DNA of 5,031 bases from the NCBI GenBank assembly GCA_016198545.1, contig JACQIJ010000030.1, positions 1 to 5,031 of the forward strand, read 5' to 3'. Below are positions 1 through 5,002 of the stretch, piece by piece. Position 1 is the first letter of the stretch. Every line of letters starts with the position of its first letter. The notes beneath the pieces were generated by a model. It saw nothing but the letters and a program-made list of their open reading frames with translations, ran no database searches and had not been told where the DNA came from. This stretch comes from Pseudomonadota bacterium (GTDB lineage: Bacteria; Pseudomonadota; Alphaproteobacteria; Micavibrionales; Micavibrionaceae). The position numbers were made by a program, and so were the translations under genes.

Positions 1-582
1 AATTTCTTGCGCGAGATCATAGCGCAATGGCGGCTTTTCCCTGTTTTCCTTTGGCGACAGGCCTTTCAGCCAGGCCTTGCGGGCATGAAGGATGAATTTC
101 TTACATCCAACTTCAGATACTTCCTCTATAAACCTGTTTAAAAAAGAAAAATCATCGCTATCATCAATACCAATCCGGCATTTGACGGTGACGGGGACGG
201 ATACGGCATCCGCCATCGCGGCGACGCAGGCGGCGACAGTTTCCGGTTCTTTCATAAGGCACGCGCCGAACCGCCCGCTCTGCACCCGGTCGGACGGGCA
301 GCCGCAGTTCAGGTTGATTTCATCGTAGCCGTATGCTTCGCCCATTTTCGCGCAGGCGGCGAGTTCAACCGGGTCCGATCCGCCCAGTTGCAGGGCGACG
401 GGCTGTTCTTCTTCTGAAAAACGTAAAAACCGGTCGCGGTCGCCATGAAGCAGCGCGCCGGTCGTCACCATCTCCGCATACAGATGGGCATGGGGGGACA
501 GCAGCCGGTGGAAATAGCGGCAATGCCTGTCCGTCCAGTCCATCATCGGCGCGACGGCTATGTGAGGTTTGTTGTTTTTCAT
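1..582 (-). CDS. dusA: tRNA-dihydrouridine(20/20a) synthase DusA, N-terminal part, cut by the window edge
   Basis: This is an FMN enzyme that reduces uridine 20/20a in the tRNA D-loop to dihydrouridine with NADPH. I translated the minus strand by hand: 194 codons stay open from the ATG at 582-580 to base 1. The family is about 330 residues, so the C-terminal helical tRNA-binding domain lies outside the window. Visible DusA landmarks are VAPMMDWTDRHCRYF near residues 10-24 (FMN barrel strand 1), the catalytic-cysteine loop INLNCGCPSDRVQ with Cys95, VKCRIGIDD with Lys134 at the FMN/substrate site, and HARKAWLKGLSPKENRE with His166. These match DusA better than DusB or DusC. An in-frame ATG four codons upstream (594-592) is a possible alternative start; neither has a clear Shine-Dalgarno. 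TATAAC at 610-605 (minus strand) could be a -10, but I see no good -35. The gene is divergent from the SH3 gene. Family identification is secure. Confidence 0.95.
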   Translation of the reverse strand, partial: MKNNKPHIAVAPMMDWTDRHCRYFHRLLSPHAHLYAEMVTTGALLHGDRDRFLRFSEEEQPVALQLGGSDPVELAACAKMGEAYGYDEINLNCGCPSDRVQSGRFGACLMKEPETVAACVAAMADAVSVPVTVKCRIGIDDSDDFSFLNRFIEEVSEVGCKKFILHARKAWLKGLSPKENREKPPLRYDLAQEI

Positions 583-584
583 CT

Positions 585-612
585 TTGTTATCATAACAGA
601 GCGCGTTATAAT
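585..612 (+). promoter_or_regulatory. Sigma-70-like promoter for the SH3-domain gene
   Basis: TTGTTA at 585-590 (4 of 6 to TTGACA) is followed by a 16-bp spacer and a perfect TATAAT at 607-612. It lies in the 66-bp gap between two divergent genes and points into the rightward gene, with transcription expected to start near 619 and a leader of about 30 nt. The -10 box is unusually good for a GC-rich genome. The -35 half lies next to the dusA start codon, so RNA polymerase bound here would probably affect dusA expression. This is inferred from motif matches only. Confidence 0.55.
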
Positions 613-648
613 GGCTCGGGCTCAAAGGATTTGTCCAGTTTTACCAGT

Positions 649-1152
649 ATGATGAAGCGTATCCTTGCATTTGGTTTACTGCTGTTGCTTTCATTTCCGG
701 CTTTCGCAGAGGAGCCGGTGAAGGGTTTCCGCGACACGGATCTGCCGTTGCCGCGCTTTGTTTCCCTGAAATCGGACAGGGTCTATGTACGCGCCGGCCC
801 GGCGATGCGCTATCCCATAAAATGGATATACAGGCGTGGCGGTGCGCCCGTTGAAATCGTTCAGGAATTTGAGGCATGGCGAAAAATCCGCGATGTGGAG
901 GGGGAAGAAGGCTGGGTTCACCAGACCCTTCTGTCCGGCGCCCGGGCCGCTCTGGTACGGGGCGACGAGTTGGTTTTGATGAAGGATAAGCCGGATGAAA
1001 AAGCCAGACTTGTTGCCCGGCTGGAGCCGGATGTCGTCGCCCGCATCGAAAAATGCGATAAAGACTGGTGCAAACTGGATTCCGCTGGTTTTCGGGGATG
1101 GGTCCAAAGAAAGTCGATTTGGGGCATTTACGAAAACGAAGTTTTGAATTAG
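649..1152 (+). CDS. Exported protein with two bacterial SH3-like repeats
   Basis: The predicted protein has 167 residues. Residues 1-20 look like a Sec signal peptide: MMKR, then a leucine-rich core, ending AFA before EEP, so cleavage is expected after residue 20 and the mature protein should be periplasmic. Two SH3-like repeats follow. The first spans about residues 36-97, with RVYVRAGPAMRYP, an EAWRKIRD strand and GWVHQTLL. The second spans about 101-161, with DWCKLDSAGFRGWVQRKSIWG and a weaker start. The pattern (RxGP near the start, GWV at the end) is that of the SH3_4/DUF1058 family of alphaproteobacteria, whose substrate is not established; related SH3b domains bind peptidoglycan or proteins. 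Cys136 and Cys141 could form a disulfide. The frame is open back to 445, but that extension overlaps dusA and would bury the signal peptide. The start is 649 or the adjacent 652; AAAGGA at 624-629 is too far away to be a normal ribosome site, so initiation may be weak. Confidence 0.82.
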   Translation: MMKRILAFGLLLLLSFPAFAEEPVKGFRDTDLPLPRFVSLKSDRVYVRAGPAMRYPIKWIYRRGGAPVEIVQEFEAWRKIRDVEGEEGWVHQTLLSGARAALVRGDELVLMKDKPDEKARLVARLEPDVVARIEKCDKDWCKLDSAGFRGWVQRKSIWGIYENEVLN

Positions 1153-1179
1153 TCTTTTAGATAACGGTGATTCACCGAC

Positions 1180-1221
1180 CTACCCACAGACTTATCAACA
1201 ATTCTACCAAGGTTTTCCACA
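1180..1221 (+). promoter_or_regulatory. Cluster of three DnaA-box-like 9-mers
   Basis: Three same-strand 9-mers resemble the DnaA box TTATCCACA: CTACCCACA at 1180-1188 (two mismatches), TTATCAACA at 1192-1200 (one mismatch) and TTTTCCACA at 1213-1221 (one mismatch). Their starts are 12 and 21 bp apart. They fill the 80-bp gap between two rightward genes, just before the ribosome site of the next gene. The preceding 30 bp (1136-1165) are about 73% A+T. The sites could be a DnaA-controlled promoter region, a DnaA-titrating locus or, less likely, part of a replication origin. The motif matches are seen directly; the role is inferred. Confidence 0.45.
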
Positions 1222-1232
1222 CAAGGTCAGGC

Positions 1233-2198
1233 ATGTCGATCCTGAACGATAAAGCCGGATTCACGGTGCAGATGCAGGAGTCCCTGCTGTCCCATGCCGC
1301 CCTGGCGGGAGAGGAAATCGACGGCATGCGGATGATTCACCTGCTGTCAGGAGTTCTTATAGAAACTCTTCTTTTGTTCGATGATCCGGATGAAGGGTTG
1401 ATGGCCACTTTTTCCCAGCTTGAGCGGCTTCTTGAATGCGCGCCGTATGCCGGCGACTTGTCGCAGGATGCCCTCCCGCCGGGGTGGGTCATCGATGCGG
1501 AGGTGGAGCAGGGCCGCACGCTGGCCCGCAAGCTGTTCGAGGAGTGGCTGGATTGCGCGTGGGAATTTCACGATCTTCTTGTGTTTGTCATTCATCATCT
1601 TTTGCTGCGCTTGGATGATGCGGGGCAGCCGCGTTCGGAAACGCTGCGCCTGTTTGTAGAGATTTCGTCGCGCGCGCTGGCCTATGAAATAGCGGCGCAG
1701 GAATTGTGCGATGTCGTGATTGAGACCAAAATCGGAAATGAGGGCTGGTCGCTGGGCGAAAGCGTGGCGGGACTTTCGGCCGTGGCGGGACGTTGCCTTG
1801 CGCTGTCGCAGAATGCGTGCGAGTTGTTCAACGCGCCGCGTCTGCCCGATAAGCTGGATCACATAGCGCACGTCATGACGCAGGAAGCCATACGCCTTGG
1901 CATTCCCGCGGGCTCGGACTGGCGTTTCGGGCTTGCCGCCAATGACGGGCCCGTGAGTGCGCCGTTTGACCTGATCTTCAGCCTGTGGCCCGTATGCCGG
2001 CAGTTTTTGTCCCTTATAAATATCAACCAGCCGGTGGATCAGGCGGTGGCCTGCGCGAAGGCGGCAGGGCGCATGCTGGCCGTCGCCGCGGGCGGGGAGA
2101 TGCCGGAACTGGAGCCGATCATCGCCAAGCCTCTGGCTATGTCCGCCCTCACCGACACCTACAAGACCGTCTGCCGCGACGAGGCAATGGCGCTGTAG
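1233..2198 (+). CDS. Hypothetical protein, mostly alpha-helical, unknown function
   Basis: I do not recognise this 321-residue protein. I chose the ATG at 1233 because AAGG at 1223-1226 sits 6 nt upstream. The frame stays open to a GTG at 1167, but that would translate the DnaA-box cluster into an unlikely basic leader (HRPTHRLINNSTKVFH). The protein looks soluble and acidic with many amphipathic leucine-rich helices. Notable stretches are MIHLLSGVLIETLLLFDDPDEG (34-55), EWLDCAWEFHDLLVFVIHHLLLRLDD (104-129) and a C-terminal WRFGLAANDGPVSAPFDLIFS near 230-250. It has no signal peptide, no sustained transmembrane segment, no P-loop, and no DNA-binding or zinc motif I can see. Cysteines are scattered (69, 108, 159, 188, 196, 255, 274, 314) without a CxxC pair. 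Codon use looks like that of the neighbours, so it appears native. The gene is real on length, GC-rich third positions and ribosome site; function is open. Confidence 0.78.
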   Translation: MSILNDKAGFTVQMQESLLSHAALAGEEIDGMRMIHLLSGVLIETLLLFDDPDEGLMATFSQLERLLECAPYAGDLSQDALPPGWVIDAEVEQGRTLARKLFEEWLDCAWEFHDLLVFVIHHLLLRLDDAGQPRSETLRLFVEISSRALAYEIAAQELCDVVIETKIGNEGWSLGESVAGLSAVAGRCLALSQNACELFNAPRLPDKLDHIAHVMTQEAIRLGIPAGSDWRFGLAANDGPVSAPFDLIFSLWPVCRQFLSLININQPVDQAVACAKAAGRMLAVAAGGEMPELEPIIAKPLAMSALTDTYKTVCRDEAMAL

Positions 2199-2223
2199 TC
2201 CGGGCCGGCTTATCAAAAAAATC

Positions 2224-2254
2224 TTGAATTTTCCGGTGTTTTCGGGCTTATATC
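2224..2254 (+). promoter_or_regulatory. Possible weak promoter of the rplY operon
   Basis: TTGAAT at 2224-2229 (4 of 6) and TATATC at 2249-2254 (4 of 6) are separated by 19 bp, longer than ideal. If used, transcription would begin near 2261, so the RNA would start inside or just before the leader hairpin at 2257-2293. The gap between genes and the operon head make a promoter likely somewhere here, but the exact boxes are uncertain. Confidence 0.28.
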
Positions 2255-2256
2255 GC

Positions 2257-2293
2257 CTGTCCCGGTCCGACACCCCTGGAGGTCGGCGGGCAG
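2257..2293 (+). promoter_or_regulatory. GC-rich hairpin in the rplY 5' leader
   Basis: The arms pair as CTG (2257-2259) with CAG (2291-2293), CCCG (2261-2264) with CGGG (2287-2290), and CCGAC (2267-2271) with GTCGG (2282-2286). That gives 12 Watson-Crick pairs, a 1-nt bulge, a 2-nt bulge and a 10-nt loop (2272-2281). No T tract follows, so it is not a typical intrinsic terminator. The rplY ribosome site AAAGGA (2308-2313) starts 15 nt after the stem. It could stabilise the messenger or act as a protein-binding leader, as many ribosomal protein operons do; L25 autoregulation through this structure is only a guess. Confidence 0.45.
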
Positions 2294-2320
2294 AACTTAA
2301 TAACATGAAAGGAAAACGCA

Positions 2321-3052
2321 ATGTCTTCAAGAAATTATGCCCTTCCGGGCGAATTGCGCGAGGGAGCCGGTAAGGGGGTCGCTCGAGCGCTACGGAGAGA
2401 AAACAAGATCCCTGCGGTCATTTACGGCGACGGCAAGCCGCCGGTTACGGTTGCCCTGAATGCAAAATATGTAAATATTGAATATTCAAAAGGCCACATG
2501 TTTACCAGCCTGTGCAATCTTGAGGTCGGAAATGACAAGCACCTGGTGCTGGCCCGCGATATCCAGCTCCACCCGGTCAGCGATTTCGTCTGGCACATCG
2601 ATTTTTTGCGCGTGACGCCGAAAACGAAGCTGACGATCGGAATCCCAGTCAAGTTCAAGAACGAAGAAAATTGTCCCGGCATCAAGGATGGCGGCGTTCT
2701 GAACGTTTCGTACTGGGATATCGAATTGACCTGCGTGGCGACGGAAATTCCGGACCACATCGATGTCGACCTGTTGACGGTCAACAAGGGCGATACGATC
2801 CGCTTGTCTGATATCAAGCTGCCCGCGGGCGCGAAATTCAACGGCGATGCCGAGGAGTTTATCATCGCCTCCATCAACGAGCCGCGTCAGTACGTTGAGG
2901 AAGCGCCTGTTGCCGCTCCGGTTGAAGGAGAAGAGGGTGCTGCTGCGGAAGGCGCTGAAGGCGCTGCTGCAGAAGGCGAGAAAAAAGCTGAAGGCGGCGA
3001 GAAGAAGCCTGAAGCCGCCAAAGCCGATGGCAAAGAGAAAAAAGGCAAGTAA
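2321..3052 (+). CDS. rplY: 50S ribosomal protein L25 (CTC/TL5 form)
   Basis: This protein binds 5S rRNA in the large-subunit central protuberance. At 243 residues it is the long CTC form, not the roughly 94-residue E. coli form. Residues 1-98 are the L25 beta-barrel, with GVARALRRENKIPAVIYG (19-36) and the family hallmark RDIQLHPVSDFVWHIDFLRV (79-98). Residues about 103-186 form the second TL5-type beta domain (IGIPVKF, GGVLNVSYWDIELTC, IPDHIDVD). From about 190 a disordered tail begins, rich in Ala/Glu/Gly and then Lys, including two tandem copies of EGAAAEGA/E (205-220); such tails vary among relatives. Translation starts at the ATG 7 nt after AAAGGA. A GC-rich hairpin lies in its leader. 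Downstream, an 89-bp spacer with a large palindrome separates it from pth, the usual next gene in alphaproteobacteria. Family identification is secure. Confidence 0.97.
   Translation: MSSRNYALPGELREGAGKGVARALRRENKIPAVIYGDGKPPVTVALNAKYVNIEYSKGHMFTSLCNLEVGNDKHLVLARDIQLHPVSDFVWHIDFLRVTPKTKLTIGIPVKFKNEENCPGIKDGGVLNVSYWDIELTCVATEIPDHIDVDLLTVNKGDTIRLSDIKLPAGAKFNGDAEEFIIASINEPRQYVEEAPVAAPVEGEEGAAAEGAEGAAAEGEKKAEGGEKKPEAAKADGKEKKGK
2936..2978 (+). repeat. Internal direct repeat in the rplY tail
   Basis: GGYGCTGCTGCRGAAGGCG occurs at 2936-2954 and 2960-2978, a 24-bp (8-codon) period encoding EGAAAEGA then EGAAAEGE. The copies differ at two positions. The in-frame period suggests expansion by slippage or duplication within a disordered protein tail. 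Confidence 0.75.
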
Positions 3053-3066
3053 CAATAAAGTTTTTG

Positions 3067-3133
3067 AACCACCAAGAGCGCCAAGCTCACCAAGAAGAAA
3101 ATTTACTTGGTGCTCTTGGTGAGCTTGGTGGTT
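3067..3133 (+). repeat. Imperfect palindrome of 9-bp CACCAAGNN units between rplY and pth
   Basis: The left arm is three 9-mers with the core RCCAAG, beginning CACCAAGAG, CGCCAAGCT and CACCAAGAA (3070-3096). The right arm mirrors them as CTTGGTGCT, CTTGGTGAG and CTTGGTGGT (3106-3132). Full-register pairing gives a perfect 10-bp base (3067-3076 with 3124-3133), two further paired blocks broken by two 2-base mismatches, and an 11-nt A/T loop (3095-3105). A shifted register pairs 3080-3094 with 3115-3129 as 14 perfect pairs plus one G.U, leaving a 20-nt loop. It looks like a dispersed intergenic repeat of the kind that often reads TTKxTKxTK in translation, but one copy in this window cannot prove dispersal. 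Confidence 0.8.
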
Positions 3134-3141
3134 AAATTTTT
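3067..3141 (+). terminator. Possible intrinsic terminator or attenuator before pth
   Basis: The 3067-3133 stem is followed on the plus strand by TTAAATTTTT-type sequence with five T at 3137-3141, directly touching the pth ATG at 3142. Stem plus T tract resembles an intrinsic terminator and could reduce transcription from rplY into pth-ychF. The three A between stem and T tract weaken it, and the arrangement would be unusual because the tract ends at a start codon. On the minus strand no T tract follows the stem. Confidence 0.35.
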
Positions 3142-3756
3142 ATGATCCGGGTTTTCAAAAGAAAAGAAAGCGGCGCATGGTTGTTTGCCGGGTTGGGCAA
3201 TCCGGGCGGCGAATACGAAGGCCATCGTCACAATATCGGCTTTATGGCCGCCGACGCCATAGCCGCGGCTCACGGCTTTCCCGCATGGCGTTCCAAATAT
3301 CAGGCGCAGATGGCCGAAGGCGCGCTCGGCGGCATGAAAGTCATTTTGCTGAAGCCGCAGACCTACATGAATGATTCGGGCCAGTCCGTCGCGGCGGCGG
3401 CGAAATTTTATAAAATCCCGGCGGAGCGGACAGTCGTATTTCACGACGAACTCGATCTGGCTGCCGGCAAGGTCAAGGTGAAGCAGGGCGGCGGCAATGC
3501 CGGGCATAACGGCCTGCGCTCCATCGACGCGCATCTCGGCGCGCCGGATTATTGGCGCGTGCGCCTCGGCATAGGCCACCCCGGCGACAAGGACAGGGTG
3601 CATAATTACGTACTGGGCGATTTTTCAAAGGCGGATAAAAGATGGCTGGAGCCGTTGCTGGCTGCGGTCGCGGAGCATGCGCCGCTTCTGATGGGTGATG
3701 CGGCCGGGTTTATGAGCAAGGTGGCGATGGATCAACAACAGGCGGAGAGTATGTGA
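3142..3756 (+). CDS. pth: Peptidyl-tRNA hydrolase
   Basis: Cytoplasmic Pth cleaves the ester bond of peptidyl-tRNAs released from stalled ribosomes, recycling tRNA. The 204 residues carry the full active-site set: GLGNPG (17-22, Asn20), the RHNIGF catalytic histidine (His30), KPQTYMNDSG (Asn77), HDELDL (Asp102) and GGNAGHNGLRSI (His122, Asn123). These correspond to E. coli Asn10, His20, Asn68, Asp93, His113 and Asn114. The N terminus is about 10 residues longer than usual (MIRVFKRKES before the first strand). A TTG at 3181, just before FAGLGNPG, would give the standard length, but it too lacks a strong ribosome site. The ATG at 3142 follows a T tract with no Shine-Dalgarno, so the start is less sure than the family. 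The stop is one base from ychF, indicating cotranscription and probable translational coupling. Confidence 0.96.
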   Translation: MIRVFKRKESGAWLFAGLGNPGGEYEGHRHNIGFMAADAIAAAHGFPAWRSKYQAQMAEGALGGMKVILLKPQTYMNDSGQSVAAAAKFYKIPAERTVVFHDELDLAAGKVKVKQGGGNAGHNGLRSIDAHLGAPDYWRVRLGIGHPGDKDRVHNYVLGDFSKADKRWLEPLLAAVAEHAPLLMGDAAGFMSKVAMDQQQAESM

Positions 3757-3757
3757 G

Positions 3758-4858
3758 ATGGGTTTCAATTGCGGCATCGTAGGTCTTCCAAACGTCGGAA
3801 AGTCGACTCTGTTTAACGCGTTGACGGCGACGGCAGCGGCGCAGGCGGCGAACTTTCCGTTCTGCACGATCGAGCCCAACGTGGGCCGCGTCGCCGTGCC
3901 GGATGAGCGGCTGGATAAAATCGCAGCGATTGCGAATTCGCAAAAGACTGTTCCCACACAGCTTGAGTTCGTCGACATAGCCGGTCTCGTTAAGGGCGCA
4001 AGCAAGGGCGAAGGACTCGGCAACCAGTTCCTCGCCAATATCCGCGAGGTAGATGCCATCATCCACGTCCTGCGCTGCTTTGACGACCCGAACATCGTGC
4101 ATGTCGAGGGATCGGTCGACCCCGTGCGCGATGCGGAAACGGTTGAAACAGAACTAATGCTGGCCGATCTGGACAGCCTCGCAAAGCAGATTTCCAACAT
4201 CGAGAAGAAAGCCAAGTCCGGCGACAAGGAAACGAAGGCGCAGCTCGATTTCATGCTGAAGGTCAAGGCAGCGCTGGATGACGGCAAGCCTGCGCGCACC
4301 GTGACGCCGCCGGACGACCAGCGGAAATTCTATGCCATGCTGCAACTGATGACCTCAAAGCCCGTTCTGTACGTTTGCAACGTGCTGGAAGGCGACGCCG
4401 CGGCAGGCAACGGGTGGACTAAGGCAGTCGAAGGCATGGCGGCGAAACAGGATGCGGGGTTCGTCGTCATCTGCGCCGAAATTGAATCGCAGATCGCGCA
4501 GCTGGGATCGGAGGAGGAGAAGAAGGAATTTCTTGCAGCCATAGGACTTGAGGAACCTGGCCTGAACCGCATCATCCGCGCCGGCTATAAACTGCTCGGG
4601 CTGCAAACATTCTTTACCGTCGGCCCGAAGGAAGCGCGGGCATGGACCGTCCATACCGGCGCAAAGGCGCCGCAGGCGGCGGGCTGCATCCACACCGACT
4701 TCGAGAAAGGATTTATCCGCGCCGAAGTCATCGCCATGAGCGACTTCATAACGCTCGGCGGCGAAGTCCCCTGCAAGGAAGCCGGAAAAATGCGCCAGGA
4801 AGGCAAGGAGTACGCTGTGCACGACGGCGACATCATGCTGTTCCGGTTTAACGTCTGA
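3758..4858 (+). CDS. ychF: Redox-regulated ribosome-associated ATPase YchF (OLA1 family)
   Basis: YchF is an Obg-related P-loop NTPase that prefers ATP, binds ribosomes and is linked to the oxidative stress response. The protein is 366 residues, close to the usual length of about 363. Seen in order are the P-loop GLPNVGKST (9-17), switch region FPFCTIEPNVGRV, G3 DIAGLVKGASKGEGLGNQFL (73-92), a charged coiled-coil insert near 130-175, and the G4 variant NVLE (208-211) that replaces NKxD and explains ATP preference. The TGS domain (about 283-364) has FFTVGPKEARAWTV and the hallmark ending GDIMLFRFNV. Cys5 and Cys36 match the conserved E. coli Cys5 and Cys35, the latter tied to redox control; His115 aligns with E. 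coli His114, implicated in ATP hydrolysis. GGAG at 3744-3747, inside the end of pth, is 10 nt upstream of the ATG. Everything expected is present. Confidence 0.98.
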   Translation: MGFNCGIVGLPNVGKSTLFNALTATAAAQAANFPFCTIEPNVGRVAVPDERLDKIAAIANSQKTVPTQLEFVDIAGLVKGASKGEGLGNQFLANIREVDAIIHVLRCFDDPNIVHVEGSVDPVRDAETVETELMLADLDSLAKQISNIEKKAKSGDKETKAQLDFMLKVKAALDDGKPARTVTPPDDQRKFYAMLQLMTSKPVLYVCNVLEGDAAAGNGWTKAVEGMAAKQDAGFVVICAEIESQIAQLGSEEEKKEFLAAIGLEEPGLNRIIRAGYKLLGLQTFFTVGPKEARAWTVHTGAKAPQAAGCIHTDFEKGFIRAEVIAMSDFITLGGEVPCKEAGKMRQEGKEYAVHDGDIMLFRFNV

Positions 4859-5002
4859 CAGCTCGTCTTGTCATTCCGGTTCCGGCATCCGCCGGGATAG
4901 GAAAATCCAGTGTATGCAAGCGTTTACCCGGCCCTGGCTTACGTCGGGATAGGACCAGAAGGAGTTTTTCAGCAGATTGCGAGTGTCTTCGCGGCCTTTT
5001 CA
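4859..5002. other. Intergenic tail after ychF with degenerate repeat-like sequence
   Basis: I see no supported gene here. A 10-bp direct repeat CGGGATAGGA occurs at 4893-4902 and 4945-4954. CCGGC (4882-4886) and GCCGG (4891-4895) form a small hairpin with a 4-nt loop, with no T tract after it. The start, TTGTCATTCCGG at 4868-4879, and the AATCCAG at 4904-4910 recall the common proteobacterial dispersed repeats of the TGTCATTCCCG...GGGAATCCAG kind, but much decayed. No good ychF terminator is visible. Confidence 0.35.

Noticed and set aside
92..596. Two short plus-strand frames (92-328 and 333-596) at the left edge
   Set aside because: Both are antisense to dusA, whose translation carries clear family motifs throughout.
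445..648. N-terminal extension of the SH3 gene back to 445
   Set aside because: It lies fully over dusA and the intergenic promoter, has shadow-like composition and would bury a clear signal peptide.
1167..1232. GTG start at 1167 for the hypothetical gene
   Set aside because: There is no ribosome site, the encoded leader is odd and basic, and it would translate the DnaA-box cluster; 1233 has AAGG at good spacing.
1136..1232. Calling the DnaA-box region a chromosomal origin
   Set aside because: Only three imperfect boxes are present, with no recognised origin-neighbour gene; skew data are needed.
2199..2250. A terminator after the hypothetical gene
   Set aside because: The GCCGGC and A-run sequences do not form a stem followed by a T tract on the plus strand.
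2257..2320. A known riboswitch in the rplY leader
   Set aside because: It is only a single bulged hairpin; I see no conserved aptamer core.
1347..2330. A 327-codon open frame on the minus strand opposite the hypothetical gene
   Set aside because: It is antisense to a gene with a good ribosome site, is strongly Arg/Gln/His-biased as expected for a GC-rich shadow frame, runs into the rplY start and shows no domain.
2486..3055. A 189-codon minus-strand frame inside rplY
   Set aside because: It is the antisense of a secure ribosomal protein gene; its Phe/Leu/Ala-rich start is simply the complement of the Lys/Glu/Ala-rich tail.
3625..4299. A 224-codon minus-strand frame across pth and ychF
   Set aside because: It is Ser/Arg-rich shadow sequence opposite two conserved genes, with no motif.
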